From the NCBI RefSeq assembly GCF_900112025.1, contig NZ_FOKL01000006.1, forward strand, positions 355,199 to 419,198: a DNA stretch of 64,000 nucleotides, read 5' to 3'. The position numbers were made by a program, and so were the translations under genes. Source of the stretch: Janthinobacterium sp. 344. Its GTDB lineage: Bacteria; Pseudomonadota; Gammaproteobacteria; Burkholderiales; Burkholderiaceae_D. Below the pieces are notes generated by a model. It was not told the DNA's origin. It was given only the letters and a program-made list of their open reading frames with translations, and searched no databases. Of this stretch, positions 26,311 to 35,242 are shown piece after piece. The first letter of the stretch is position 1. Each line of letters begins with the position of its first letter.

Positions 26311-27981
26311 TTAGGCGGCCAGGCGTTTCAGGCCGGCGCTCTTGCCGGCATTTGCGGCACCCGCGGCGCCCGATTTGCCGCCCGGCATGGCGACGCGGCG
26401 CGGTGGCGGCATCTTGCCGAAATTGAACAGGCTCACGGCTTGCGACAGGCTGGCCGCTTCTTCCGCCAGGCGCGTGGCCGCCGCCGCCGCCTCTTCCACC
26501 AGGGCCGCATTCTGCTGCGTCACCTGGTCCATGTGGGCGATGGCCTGGTTGACCTGGTCGACGCCGATGCTCTGTTCGCGCGAGGCGATCGAGATTTCCT
26601 GCATGATGGCCGTCACCTGCTTGACGGAGCTGACCACCTGCTCCATCGTGGCGCCGGCGCGGTTCACCTGCTGCATGCCGGCGCCCACCTTGCCGACGGA
26701 AATCTCGATCAGCTGCTTGATGTCTTTCGCCGCCACCGACGAGCGCTGCGCCAGGTTGCGCACCTCGCCCGCCACCACGGCAAAGCCTTTGCCTTGTTCG
26801 CCGGCACGGGCCGCTTCCACGGCCGCGTTCAGGGCCAGGATGTTGGTCTGGAAGGCGATGCCTTCGATCAGGCCGATGATGTCGACGATCTTCTTCGACG
26901 AGGTGTTGATGTCATCCATGGTGGTGATCACGTCGGAGACGATCTCGCCGCCCTGCACCGCCACTTTCGAGGCGGCCACGGCCAACTCGTTGGCCTGCAC
27001 GGAATTGTCCGCGTTCTGCTTCACGGTGGACGAGAATTCCTCGATGCTCGACGCTGTTTCTTCCAGGCTGGCGGCCTGCGATTCCGTGCGTCCGGACAGG
27101 TCCATATTGCCGACGGCGATCTGCTTGGTGGCCACGGCCATGGTTTCCACGTTGATGCGCACGTCGCGGATGGTGGCGATCAGGTTGCTGTTCATCTGCT
27201 GCAAGGCGCGCAGCAGCTGGCCCATCTCATCCGTGCTGTCCGTTTCAAAGCTGCCCGACAGGTCGCCGGCGGCAATCGCCCGCGCGCCGTTCAGGGCCTT
27301 GCCCAGCGGCTTGAGCACGGACATGCGCAGGGTGTACCAGAGGAAGACGTTGATCAGGAAGCCGAACAGGGTGGCGCCGAAGATGGCGTAATTGGTGATC
27401 TCGCCGCCGGCGGCGAACAGGCTGATGATGCATACCAGCAGTTGCAGGCAGTTGACGATGGACGTCGCGGCCCAGATGCGCAGGTTCAGCGACATGTGCG
27501 TCAGGCTGTGCAGCAGGTGCGCCAGGCCCGGGCGCACGATCTGCCCGTTCTTGATGACGATCTTGCCGCCTTCCTTGTTGCGGATGGCGGCATACGCTTC
27601 CTCGGTGGCTTTCACCTGGTCCTTGTCGGCTTTGACGCGCACGGACATGTAGCCGACGGTCTTGCCCGCTTCGCGGATGGGCGTGACGTTGGCGCGCACC
27701 CAGTAAAAGTCGCCGTTCTTGCAGCGGTTCTTGACCAGGCCCGTCCATGGCGTGCCCGCCTGGATCGAGGTCCACAGGTCGGCGAACGCCTCGGCCGGCA
27801 TGTCCGGGTGGCGCACGATGTTCTGTGGCGAACCGAGCAGCTCTGCCTCGCTGAAACCGCTGACCTGGCTGAAGTACGGGTTCACATACACGATATTGCC
27901 GTTCATATCCGTTTTCGACACGATGGCCTGATCGTCCAAGACGAGGACTTCACGGTTAGTCACTGGCAAATTTTGGCGCAT
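26311..27981 (-). CDS. aer: Aer-like methyl-accepting chemotaxis protein with PAS sensor
   Basis: A 556-residue receptor. N-terminal cytoplasmic PAS domain (about residues 15-115; [19 protein letters not shown] and [17 protein letters not shown], the Aer pattern that binds FAD), two closely spaced transmembrane helices (about 165-215), HAMP, and a coiled-coil signalling domain with the hairpin tip [14 protein letters not shown]. No C-terminal NWETF-type tether for CheR/CheB. It should mediate taxis to oxygen or redox. The ATG at 27981 has AGGAAG before it. A perfect FNR box lies about 100 bp upstream, and hemN follows after 24 bp. Confidence 0.9.
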   Translation of the reverse strand: MRQNLPVTNREVLVLDDQAIVSKTDMNGNIVYVNPYFSQVSGFSEAELLGSPQNIVRHPDMPAEAFADLWTSIQAGTPWTGLVKNRCKNGDFYWVRANVTPIREAGKTVGYMSVRVKADKDQVKATEEAYAAIRNKEGGKIVIKNGQIVRPGLAHLLHSLTHMSLNLRIWAATSIVNCLQLLVCIISLFAAGGEITNYAIFGATLFGFLINVFLWYTLRMSVLKPLGKALNGARAIAAGDLSGSFETDSTDEMGQLLRALQQMNSNLIATIRDVRINVETMAVATKQIAVGNMDLSGRTESQAASLEETASSIEEFSSTVKQNADNSVQANELAVAASKVAVQGGEIVSDVITTMDDINTSSKKIVDIIGLIEGIAFQTNILALNAAVEAARAGEQGKGFAVVAGEVRNLAQRSSVAAKDIKQLIEISVGKVGAGMQQVNRAGATMEQVVSSVKQVTAIMQEISIASREQSIGVDQVNQAIAHMDQVTQQNAALVEEAAAAATRLAEEAASLSQAVSLFNFGKMPPPRRVAMPGGKSGAAGAANAGKSAGLKRLAA

Positions 27982-28080
27982 GGTCGCGGCTTCCTGATCA
28001 GTTAAATAAGCAATTGGTGAGTAAGACTTGCACGATTGCAAGAACGGAGATCAGTGTAAGGAGTCGACTAGGCAAATTTA

Positions 28081-28094
28081 TTGATGTAGATCAA
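28081..28094 (-). promoter_or_regulatory. FNR box upstream of the aer-like gene
   Basis: TTGATGTAGATCAA matches TTGAT-N4-ATCAA exactly. It lies 100-113 bp before the aer-like start, between that gene and the 3' end of the GGDEF/EAL gene. It may drive the whole run aer, hemN, SafE-like gene, ccoI and ccoS. Confidence 0.92.
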
Positions 28095-28167
28095 AAACCT
28101 CCAGATTGGTCATGCTTATATGCATTTAGCGATAGCAATGCGGCATGGTTGGCAAGGTGGGGGGCGG

Positions 28168-30276
28168 CTAGTCCGCGCCCGCCGTCAGCGGGCGCAGGCT
28201 GCCCACGGCGTAGCCTTGCGCGTAATCGATGCCCAGCTCGCGGATGACGGCCAGGGTGGCCGCATCTTCCACGTATTCGGCCACGGTTTTCAGGCCCATC
28301 ACGTGGCCCACTTCATTGATGGCTTTCACCATGGCGCGGTTGATGGCGTTGCTGGCGATGTCGCGCACGAAGACGCCGTCGATCTTCAAATAGTCGACGG
28401 GCAGGGCTTTCAGGTAGCCGAACGAGGAAAAGCCGCTGCCGAAATCGTCGAGCGAGAAGCGGCAGCCCAGGGCCTTGAGCTTGTGCATGAAGGCCTGCGC
28501 CTTGGGCAGGTTGGCGATGACGGCCGTTTCCGTGATTTCAAAGCAGATCTGCTCGGGGGCGATCGCGTAGTGCACGAACTGCTCCGTGATGTAGTCCTGC
28601 AGGCCCGCGTCGGCCAGCGACATGCCCGACAGGTTGATCGAGTACAGGGCCGGGGCGCGGCGCCGGCTTTCCGCCATGGCTTCCAGCGGCGGCAGGCTGT
28701 CGCGCACGCTCTGGATGTGGTGGCAGACGGCGCGGATCACCCAGCGGTCGATGGACAGCATCATGTCGTAGCGCTCGGCGGCGGGGATGAAGGCGCCCGG
28801 CAGGATCAGGTCGCCCTTGCCGTTGCGGATGCGGATCAGCACTTCGTCGTGGTATTCGGGGCTGTCGTGCAGGTGCACGATGGGCATGGCGTACAGGCGG
28901 AAATAATCGTGCTCGAACGCTTCGTTCAGGCGCGAAATCCACAGCATTTCGCCATGCCGCTGCGCCAGCATCACGTCGGACTCCTGGTACACGTGCAGGC
29001 GGTTGCGGCCCTGCTCCTTGGCCAGGTAGCAGGCCTGGTCGGCCGCGCTCAGCAGCTCGCTCATGGATTTGCTGTCCTGGTTGATTTCCACGATGCCGAT
29101 GCTCACGCCCAGTTCGAAACTGCGTTCGTCCCAGGCGAAGCGGAAATCGCGGATCGACTGGCGCAGCTGTTCGCCGATCAGGCGCGCATGGTCGAGCGGA
29201 CAGTGCGGCAGCAGCACGCCCAGTTCATCGCCGCCCAGGCGCGCCAGGAGGTCGCTGTCGCGCATATGTCCCTGCAGCATCTTCGCCAGCAGCTGCAGCA
29301 GCACGTCGCCGGCGCCGTGGCCGCAGGTGTCGTTGATGACCTTGAACTGGTCCAGGTCCAGGTACAGCAGCGCATGCACGTGGCCCTCCTGCTTGGCCGT
29401 GTGCAGGGCGCCCGCCACCAGGTGCTCGAATTCGCGCCGGTTGATCAGGCCCGTCAGGGTGTCGTGCGTGGCGTGCCAGGATAGCTGCTGGGCCAGCTTG
29501 CGCTCGTGGCTGACGTCGCGGAAGACGACGACGGCGCCGAGGATCTCGCCCTCGCGCGACCAGATGGGCGCGGCGGACTCTTCGATGGCGATGCGGCGGC
29601 CGTCGCGCGTGACCAGCTGCGCGTGCGTGGAAATGCCGATGGCGTGGCGCTGGCGCAGGCACTTGATGGCCACGTGCTCGAGCGGCAGGCCCGTATGCTC
29701 GTCGACCAGGCGCAGGGTTTCGCGGATGTCCAGGCCTTGCGCCATCTCGTGGCTCCAGCCCGTCAACTGCTCGGCCACGCGGTTCAGGTAGCGTGTCTTG
29801 CCCTGGGGATCGGTGGTCATCACGCCGTCGCCGATGGAGCTGAGCGTCACTTCCGCCAGTTCCTTGCGCTCGGCGATCATCAGTTCGCGCGCCATGTGGT
29901 CCGTGATGTCCCAGATGATGCCCAGGGTGCGTTCGGGCTGGCCTTGCGCATCCATGAATACCTGCGCCTTGGCCGCCAGCCAGTGTTCGCTGCCGTCGGG
30001 CCAGATGACGCGGTACTGCAAGGCATAGCCGTCGCGCTGGCGCACGCCTTCCTGCAGCACGGCCACCACCTTGTCGCGGTCGCCGGCATGCACGCAGTCG
30101 AGAAAGGCGTGGAACGAGTGCGTCAGCGGCCGCTCGTCCAGGCCCAGCAAGGTGGCGCCCTTGGCCGACCAGCTGACCGTGCCGTCGAGCACCTGGCCAT
30201 CAATGATGCGCGAATCCCAGATCGCCATGTGCGCCGCTTCCAGCGCCATCTGCAAACGTTTCTGTTGGTCGCTCAT
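28168..30276 (-). CDS. PAS-PAS-GGDEF-EAL cyclic-di-GMP protein
   Basis: A 702-residue cytosolic protein: two PAS domains (about 5-130 and 135-255), GGDEF (about 260-420) and EAL (about 435-695). The GGDEF signature reads GGDEL (RLGGDELGVLL), with Leu for the final Phe. EAL residues look intact: EVLIR in the EAL position, INLSG, EITET, DDFGSG and LKIDG. So phosphodiesterase activity is likely, and cyclase activity possible. The second ATG (30276) is 6 nt from GGAG and is preferred over the one at 30279. No transmembrane segment is seen, so the signal is intracellular. Confidence 0.92.
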   Translation of the reverse strand: MSDQQKRLQMALEAAHMAIWDSRIIDGQVLDGTVSWSAKGATLLGLDERPLTHSFHAFLDCVHAGDRDKVVAVLQEGVRQRDGYALQYRVIWPDGSEHWLAAKAQVFMDAQGQPERTLGIIWDITDHMARELMIAERKELAEVTLSSIGDGVMTTDPQGKTRYLNRVAEQLTGWSHEMAQGLDIRETLRLVDEHTGLPLEHVAIKCLRQRHAIGISTHAQLVTRDGRRIAIEESAAPIWSREGEILGAVVVFRDVSHERKLAQQLSWHATHDTLTGLINRREFEHLVAGALHTAKQEGHVHALLYLDLDQFKVINDTCGHGAGDVLLQLLAKMLQGHMRDSDLLARLGGDELGVLLPHCPLDHARLIGEQLRQSIRDFRFAWDERSFELGVSIGIVEINQDSKSMSELLSAADQACYLAKEQGRNRLHVYQESDVMLAQRHGEMLWISRLNEAFEHDYFRLYAMPIVHLHDSPEYHDEVLIRIRNGKGDLILPGAFIPAAERYDMMLSIDRWVIRAVCHHIQSVRDSLPPLEAMAESRRRAPALYSINLSGMSLADAGLQDYITEQFVHYAIAPEQICFEITETAVIANLPKAQAFMHKLKALGCRFSLDDFGSGFSSFGYLKALPVDYLKIDGVFVRDIASNAINRAMVKAINEVGHVMGLKTVAEYVEDAATLAVIRELGIDYAQGYAVGSLRPLTAGAD

Positions 30277-30321
30277 CATCCTCTCCCGACATGGATACGG
30301 AGATAGACGCGCCGCCGACGT

Positions 30322-30753
30322 TTAAGTTCCCGGCGCGTCGGCCGGCGCGAGCGGCGTGGCGCGGGCCACGTCGCGCACGTTCTTTTGCACGGTCACGGCG
30401 GCGAACAGGCTGAGTAAAAACGCCATGGCATAGAAACCCTTTTCGCTGTTCTGCAGGGTGGCGTTCCACAGGCCGACGGTGAGCAGCAGCAAGGCCAGCA
30501 GCACGGAAATCCAGCACAGGCCAAAGTAAATCCCCGTCACGGCGATGCCTTCCGCGCGGTCGCGCACGGATTTTTGCAGCGAGATGGCGGAGAACAGGCC
30601 GTACATGAGGATCGTAAAATAATAGCCCTTCTCGTTGAGCGCCATGCCGGCGTTCCACAGGCCGGCCAGGTACGTCAGGATGCCGATCAGCAGGGCTAGC
30701 CAGGAGGCGCCGATAAAGGCGCTGCTGGGACGTTGGATGGGGGGTGTCTGCAT
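30322..30753 (-). CDS. YiaA/YiaB-family inner membrane protein
   Basis: A 143-residue protein with four transmembrane helices arranged as two repeats of the YiaAB domain: [18 protein letters not shown] plus [15 protein letters not shown], then the parallel pair ending [24 protein letters not shown]. Each pair is followed by QK-VRD. The role of YiaA is unknown; it may respond to envelope stress. The ATG at 30753 has GGAG before it. The gene lies 45 bp from the GGDEF/EAL gene and 85 bp from the yedI-like gene. Confidence 0.88.
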   Translation of the reverse strand: MQTPPIQRPSSAFIGASWLALLIGILTYLAGLWNAGMALNEKGYYFTILMYGLFSAISLQKSVRDRAEGIAVTGIYFGLCWISVLLALLLLTVGLWNATLQNSEKGFYAMAFLLSLFAAVTVQKNVRDVARATPLAPADAPGT

Positions 30754-30838
30754 ACGGTCTCCATGGGCGGACTGGCGCCGGCGGCATGGCCGGGGCGGCA
30801 GGCACGGATGCGCCTGCCGCCCCATCAGACCAGAAAGC

Positions 30839-31786
30839 TTATTTGCGTGACTTGATCATGCGCAACAAAGCCGAGATGGCCGTGACGCCGGCCAGCACCA
30901 GGCCGCCGGCGATGACGCCGGCCACCGCGTTGATCAGGCTGGGCGTGACGGCGGCCAGCACGGGGCCGATGCCGGCCACGCCGCCGACGGCTTCCTCCGC
31001 GTGGTGCAGCATGGCGCTGGCCCACGGCCAGCCGTGCGTCAGGATGCCGCCGCCCACCATGAACATGGCCAGGGTACCCACCACGGAGAGAAATTTCATC
31101 AGCTTCGGCGCCGCCGAGACGAGCATGCGGCCAAACGCCCGCACGCCTTGCATCAGCGCGCCCGCGCCCTGGCGCGCGGACAAATAAAAGCCCGCGTCGT
31201 CGAGCTTGACGATGCCGGCCACCAGGCCATATACGCCCACCGTCATGATGATGGCGATGCCGACGACGACGGCCACCTGCTCGGCGAAGGTGGCCGCCGC
31301 CACCGTGCCCAGGGCGATGACGATGATTTCCGCCGACAAGATGAAGTCGGTGCGGATGGCGCCCTTGATCTTGTCCTTTTCCAGCGCCACCAGGTCGACC
31401 TGCGGGTCGCGCAGCGCCTGCGCCAGCTCGGCCTTGTGGCTGTCGTCCGGGTGCAGGTATTTGTGGGCGATCTTTTCAAAGCCCTCGAAGCACAGGTAGG
31501 CGCCGCCCACCATCAGCAGCGGCGTGATGGCCCACGGCGCAAACGCGCTGATGGCCAGCGCGGCGGGCACGAGGATGGCCTTGTTCTTCAGCGAACCGAC
31601 GGCGACGGCCCAGACGACGGGCAGTTCGCGCTCGGCGCGCACGCCGGCCACCTGCTGCGCGTTCAGGGCCAGGTCGTCGCCCAGCACGCCGGCCGTCTTC
31701 TTGGCGGCCACCTTGGTCATCAGGGAAACGTCATCGAGGATGCTGGCGATGTCGTCGAGCAGGGCCAGCAGGCTGGAGCCGGCCAT
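30839..31786 (-). CDS. DUF808 (YedI-type) inner membrane protein
   Basis: A 315-residue membrane protein of the DUF808/YedI family. Landmarks: [20 protein letters not shown] start, [17 protein letters not shown], and [13 protein letters not shown]. About six hydrophobic segments follow. The function of the family is unknown, although an involvement in membrane transport has been proposed. No lipoprotein or cleavable signal is seen. The start ATG at 31786 is the usual one for the family. Confidence 0.88.
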   Translation of the reverse strand: MAGSSLLALLDDIASILDDVSLMTKVAAKKTAGVLGDDLALNAQQVAGVRAERELPVVWAVAVGSLKNKAILVPAALAISAFAPWAITPLLMVGGAYLCFEGFEKIAHKYLHPDDSHKAELAQALRDPQVDLVALEKDKIKGAIRTDFILSAEIIVIALGTVAAATFAEQVAVVVGIAIIMTVGVYGLVAGIVKLDDAGFYLSARQGAGALMQGVRAFGRMLVSAAPKLMKFLSVVGTLAMFMVGGGILTHGWPWASAMLHHAEEAVGGVAGIGPVLAAVTPSLINAVAGVIAGGLVLAGVTAISALLRMIKSRK

Positions 31787-31980
31787 CTCAGCGCGCTCCC
31801 ACGGTGAAGGCAGGGAATGTCAGAGGGAGGAAAGTGTTGTTTTTCATGATGTTATTCTTGGTTGTCCGGCATTTGATGATGTAGGTAAGGCATGACTGCG
31901 ATCTTACCCCAGGGATGGCCTGCAGGGCCGCACGGGCCGGGGTAAAATTGCTAATCATCATCATTTTTTCTGGACACCGC

Positions 31981-32622
31981 ATGCCCTTCGCCACCTGGAT
32001 CACCTTTGTCATCGCCGCCGCCATCATCGCCGTCTCGCCTGGTTCGGGCGCCGTGCTGTCGATGTCGCACGGCCTGTCGTACGGGGTGAAAAAGACCAGC
32101 GCCACCATCCTCGGCTTGCAGCTGGGGCTGCTGGTGGTGCTGGCCATCGCCGGCGCCGGCGTGGGTTCCCTGCTGCTGGCCTCGGAAGTGGCGTTCAACA
32201 TCGTCAAGACGGTGGGCGCGCTGTACCTGATCTACCTGGGCCTGTCGCAGTGGCGCGCCAAGGTGGCCGTGGCGGGCGACCTGCACGCCGCCGCCGTGCT
32301 GCCCTCGGGCCGCCGGCGCGTGCTGACGGGTTTTTTGACCAACGTGACGAATCCGAAAGGCATCATCTTCATGGTGGCGGTCTTGCCGCAATTCATCAGC
32401 CCCACGGCGCCGCTGCTGCCGCAACTGCTGATCCTGGCCGTCACCATGTGCACCATCGACCTCATCGTGATGCACAGCTATGCCTTCCTGGCGTCATCGA
32501 TGCAGCGCTTTTTCCGCGATGCGCGCGCCGTGAAAAAGCAGAACCGTTTCTTTGGCGGCTTGCTGATGGCGGTGGGCGCGGCCCTGTTCTTCGTCAAGCG
32601 GGGCGGCCAGGCGGCATCCTGA
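31981..32622 (+). CDS. LysE-family amino acid exporter
   Basis: A 213-residue inner-membrane protein with six hydrophobic segments and the family pattern AVSPGSGAVLSMSHGLSYG after the first helix, GFLTNVTNPKG in the middle and a FGGLLMAVGAAL C-terminal segment (RhtB/LysE superfamily). It likely exports an amino acid or homoserine lactone-like compound; the substrate is not readable. The ATG at 31981 matches the family start, and the upstream 195-bp spacer holds its promoter. Confidence 0.9.
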   Translation: MPFATWITFVIAAAIIAVSPGSGAVLSMSHGLSYGVKKTSATILGLQLGLLVVLAIAGAGVGSLLLASEVAFNIVKTVGALYLIYLGLSQWRAKVAVAGDLHAAAVLPSGRRRVLTGFLTNVTNPKGIIFMVAVLPQFISPTAPLLPQLLILAVTMCTIDLIVMHSYAFLASSMQRFFRDARAVKKQNRFFGGLLMAVGAALFFVKRGGQAAS

Positions 32623-32745
32623 GCCAAGGCAATTTGCAAACCAAGATGCAAACATTTGTAAGCCCGCTTGCTGCGCCGGCCCGATAGGACTGTAATCGGC
32701 TTGTTGTCCCCTTGTCATCCATATCAGTCCAGCCTGGAGCGCGCC

Positions 32746-34602
32746 ATGCGTCCGACCCTGCCTTTCCCCCTGCTCAAGACCCTGTGCGCCGTGCTGCTGG
32801 CGTCCGCCTGCCACTTCGCCCTGGCGCAGGACCCGCCCGCCCGCGTGGGGCGCATTTCCACCGTCGAAGGACAGGTGCTGGTGCGCGCCGGCGGTGGCGA
32901 GGCGCAAAACGCCCTGCTGAACTGGCCCGTCACGACGGATAACCGCTTGAGCACCATGCGCGGCGCGCTGGCCGAGTTTCGCGTGGGCGCGGCCGCCGTG
33001 CGCCTCGACGGCGATTCCGAGCTGGAAGTGAGCGAGCTCGATGACGACAGTTTCAAGCTGCACCTCAGCTATGGCAGTGTCAGCGTGCGCGTGCGCAATC
33101 CGGACGCGCTGCGCGGCTTGGAACTGACCACCGCGCAGGCCCGCGTGACGCTCACCCAGCCGGGCTGGGTGCGCATCGATGCCGAGCGCCAGCCCGGCAC
33201 CAGCGTGGTCAGCGTGCTCGAAGGCGCGGCCGAGGTGGATAGCACGACGGGCAGCGTCACCTTGCGTGCCGGCAAGCGCGCGGAGCTGACGGACGACGAG
33301 GTGCGCACGGGCGCCGTGCAGCGGATCGCCTTTGACAACTGGCCGGAAGCCTTGCCCGTCGCCACGCCCGCCTTGCGCTATGTCACGGACGATACCACCG
33401 GCTATGAAGAGCTGGACCGCTACGGCGCCTGGCAGGACGACGCGGAATACGGACCCCTGTGGCTGCCCAGCACGGTGCCGCTGGGCTGGGCGCCGTATAG
33501 CGACGGGCGCTGGACCTGGATCGCGCCATGGGGCTGGACCTGGGTCGACAATGCGCCCTGGGGTTACGCGCCGTCGCATTACGGCCGCTGGGTGCTGCGT
33601 GGCCAGCGCTGGGGCTGGGCACCGGGACGCGAGCGCGCGCGCGTGCCCTGGGCGCCGGCGCTGGTGGGCTGGGTCGGCGGCAACCATGGGCCGGAGCACG
33701 GACCGCAGCATGGCGCGCGCCCGGGCGTGGGCTGGTTTCCCCTGTCGCCGCATGAGCGCTACGTGCCCGGCTACCGCGCCAGCAGCGATTATGAGCGCCG
33801 CATCAACCGCTACGCGGACGGCCGCCGCTCTGTGGCGGGCGAACGCGAGCGGCGCGAAGGCATGAGCATGCTGCCGGGCGAGCGTTTTGGCGGGCAGCGC
33901 ACGGTCGATGTGCCGCGCCGCAACCGCACCACCATGCCGCCGCCCGTCATGCAAAGCTTGCCCTTGAGCACGGCACCTGCGCCGGGCGGCAACTGGCAGC
34001 CCCCTGCCGAACTGCCGCGCGCGGAGCATGGCCCGCGCGACTGGGTCAACCGTCCTGGACGGCTGCAGACGGACGGTGGCCAGGCGCACCTGGCGCCGCG
34101 CCCGGCCCTGCCAGCGCGGCCACCGATGCCGGCTACCCCGCCGCAAGCCGTGCCAGCGCCGCCGCCGCCCGTGCCATCGCAGCCGCCGATGCCGTCGCAG
34201 CCGTCCATGCCCGCCTTGCCGCCCGTGCAGGATCATGTGGCGCGCCCGCCCGTGTGGCGTGGCGACGAGCGTCAGCGTGACGAGCGTCCGCGCGCCGAAC
34301 GGGCGCCGCAGCGTCCCGTCATGGAGCGCCCGGCCGATACGCCGCGCCGGGACGAGGGCCGATGGGACCGTGGCCCGCGCCGCGAGGTGCTGCAAACGGC
34401 GCCGCCGCCGGCGCCCCCACCCGTAGCGGTCCCGCGGCCGGCGCCGCCGCCGATGCCGGCGCCCGCTGCCCGTCCCGCGCCGGAAGCGCGCCCGGAACGC
34501 CCCGCCCCGCCGCGTGAACGTGGAAACGAGCGCGGCAATGAACGAAATATCGAGCGCGGCAATCCTGGCCGTAACGGCCGGGAGCAGGTATCCGACCGCT
34601 GA
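32746..34602 (+). CDS. Secreted FecR-domain protein with DUF6600 region and proline-rich tail
   Basis: A 618-residue exported protein: signal peptide (about 1-26, ending FALA-QD), a FecR-like beta domain (about 30-170; VEGQVLVRAGGGEA, RGALAEFRVG, ELEVSEL), then a Trp/Tyr-rich DUF6600-type region (about 215-345; WAPYSDGRWTWIAPWGWTWV) and a Pro/Arg-rich low-complexity C-terminus (about 385-618). FecR beta domains can scaffold envelope assemblies, but here there is no transmembrane anti-sigma arrangement and no adjacent sigma gene, so it is not a classical FecR. The tail may bind polyanions. Function is unknown. Confidence 0.8.
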   Translation: MRPTLPFPLLKTLCAVLLASACHFALAQDPPARVGRISTVEGQVLVRAGGGEAQNALLNWPVTTDNRLSTMRGALAEFRVGAAAVRLDGDSELEVSELDDDSFKLHLSYGSVSVRVRNPDALRGLELTTAQARVTLTQPGWVRIDAERQPGTSVVSVLEGAAEVDSTTGSVTLRAGKRAELTDDEVRTGAVQRIAFDNWPEALPVATPALRYVTDDTTGYEELDRYGAWQDDAEYGPLWLPSTVPLGWAPYSDGRWTWIAPWGWTWVDNAPWGYAPSHYGRWVLRGQRWGWAPGRERARVPWAPALVGWVGGNHGPEHGPQHGARPGVGWFPLSPHERYVPGYRASSDYERRINRYADGRRSVAGERERREGMSMLPGERFGGQRTVDVPRRNRTTMPPPVMQSLPLSTAPAPGGNWQPPAELPRAEHGPRDWVNRPGRLQTDGGQAHLAPRPALPARPPMPATPPQAVPAPPPPVPSQPPMPSQPSMPALPPVQDHVARPPVWRGDERQRDERPRAERAPQRPVMERPADTPRRDEGRWDRGPRREVLQTAPPPAPPPVAVPRPAPPPMPAPAARPAPEARPERPAPPRERGNERGNERNIERGNPGRNGREQVSDR

Positions 34603-34792
34603 CGGCCGCCCGCCTCCGCCTCCCGCCTGGTCGCGCCAGGGCGACGCTCATGCCGCCAAAGCGGCAGTTCGTCACATGCCGCAGGCAAGGCGGGGCTGTT
34701 TTGTCTACAGTGGCGTCATTGCGGAACAGCGCAATCCTTGTGGTGCGAGAGCATCAATTTTCCGGCTATTTTGTTCAAACGAAATAGTTTTC

Positions 34793-34820
34793 GCCAGCTG
34801 ATCCAGCTGGCTTTTTTTTT
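34793..34820 (+). terminator. Rho-independent terminator in the FecR-like/ybeD spacer
   Basis: GCCAGCTG-ATC-CAGCTGGC is a perfect 8-bp stem followed by nine T. It is about 190 bp from the nearest upstream stop codon. Confidence 0.88.
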
Positions 34821-34869
34821 CCGCCACGCCGGCGCCATCGCAACGGGCGCAGCCGCCCTCAAAGTTGGC

Positions 34870-34875
34870 TACAAT
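34870..34875 (+). promoter_or_regulatory. Probable -10 element of the ybeD promoter
   Basis: TACAAT preceded by TTGGC, an extended -10 context, 70 bp before the ybeD start. No good -35 hexamer is seen at 17 bp spacing, so this is tentative. Confidence 0.4.
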
Positions 34876-34945
34876 ACGCTTTTATGCAGCCGTCGCGCGA
34901 TGTATGCTGCGCCGCCTGTTCTGACCGGCATTGATTGGAATTCCC

Positions 34946-35242
34946 ATGCAAACCACCCCTCCCACCGAACACGTCATTCCTCCCAGCGAATCGCTGATCG
35001 AATATCCGAGCGACTTTCCCATCAAGATCATGGGCCCGACGCACGTCGACTTCGCGCCGACCATGCTGGAACTGGTGATCAGCCACGATCCGACCTTCCA
35101 CGCGGGCCGCATGGAAGAGCGCCCCTCGGGCAAGGGCAATTACACGGGCCTGACCGTGACCGTGCGCGCCATCAGCCGCGAGCAGCTCGACGCCCTGTAC
35201 ACGGCGCTGTCGGGCCACCCGATGGTGAAGATCGTCATGTAA
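34946..35242 (+). CDS. ybeD: YbeD/DUF493 family protein
   Basis: A 98-residue protein of the YbeD (DUF493) family, an ACT-like alpha/beta fold: IEYPSDFPIKIMGPTHVDFAPTMLELV (start of the fold, in part) and the closing LSGHPMVKIVM. In E. coli ybeD stands directly before lipB; here lipB lies 2.9 kb downstream behind a divergent MFS/MocR pair, which suggests an insertion into an old ybeD-lipB-lipA order. The ATG at 34946 is chosen by family length. Its 3' end overlaps the convergent MFS gene by 8 bp. Confidence 0.9.
   Translation: MQTTPPTEHVIPPSESLIEYPSDFPIKIMGPTHVDFAPTMLELVISHDPTFHAGRMEERPSGKGNYTGLTVTVRAISREQLDALYTALSGHPMVKIVM

Larger units (their letters stand above)
34603..34945. other. Intergenic region with tandem hairpins, possible small RNA
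   Basis: A 343-bp gap with no convincing reading frame. It holds a hairpin at 34766-34787 (CTATTTTGTT / AACGAAATAG, one G-U pair), then a perfect terminator at 34793-34820, and further right an extended -10 (TGGCTACAAT, ending 34875) that probably serves ybeD. The two hairpins lie about 165-220 bp after the FecR-like stop, which suits either a long 3' UTR or a small RNA. Confidence 0.45.
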
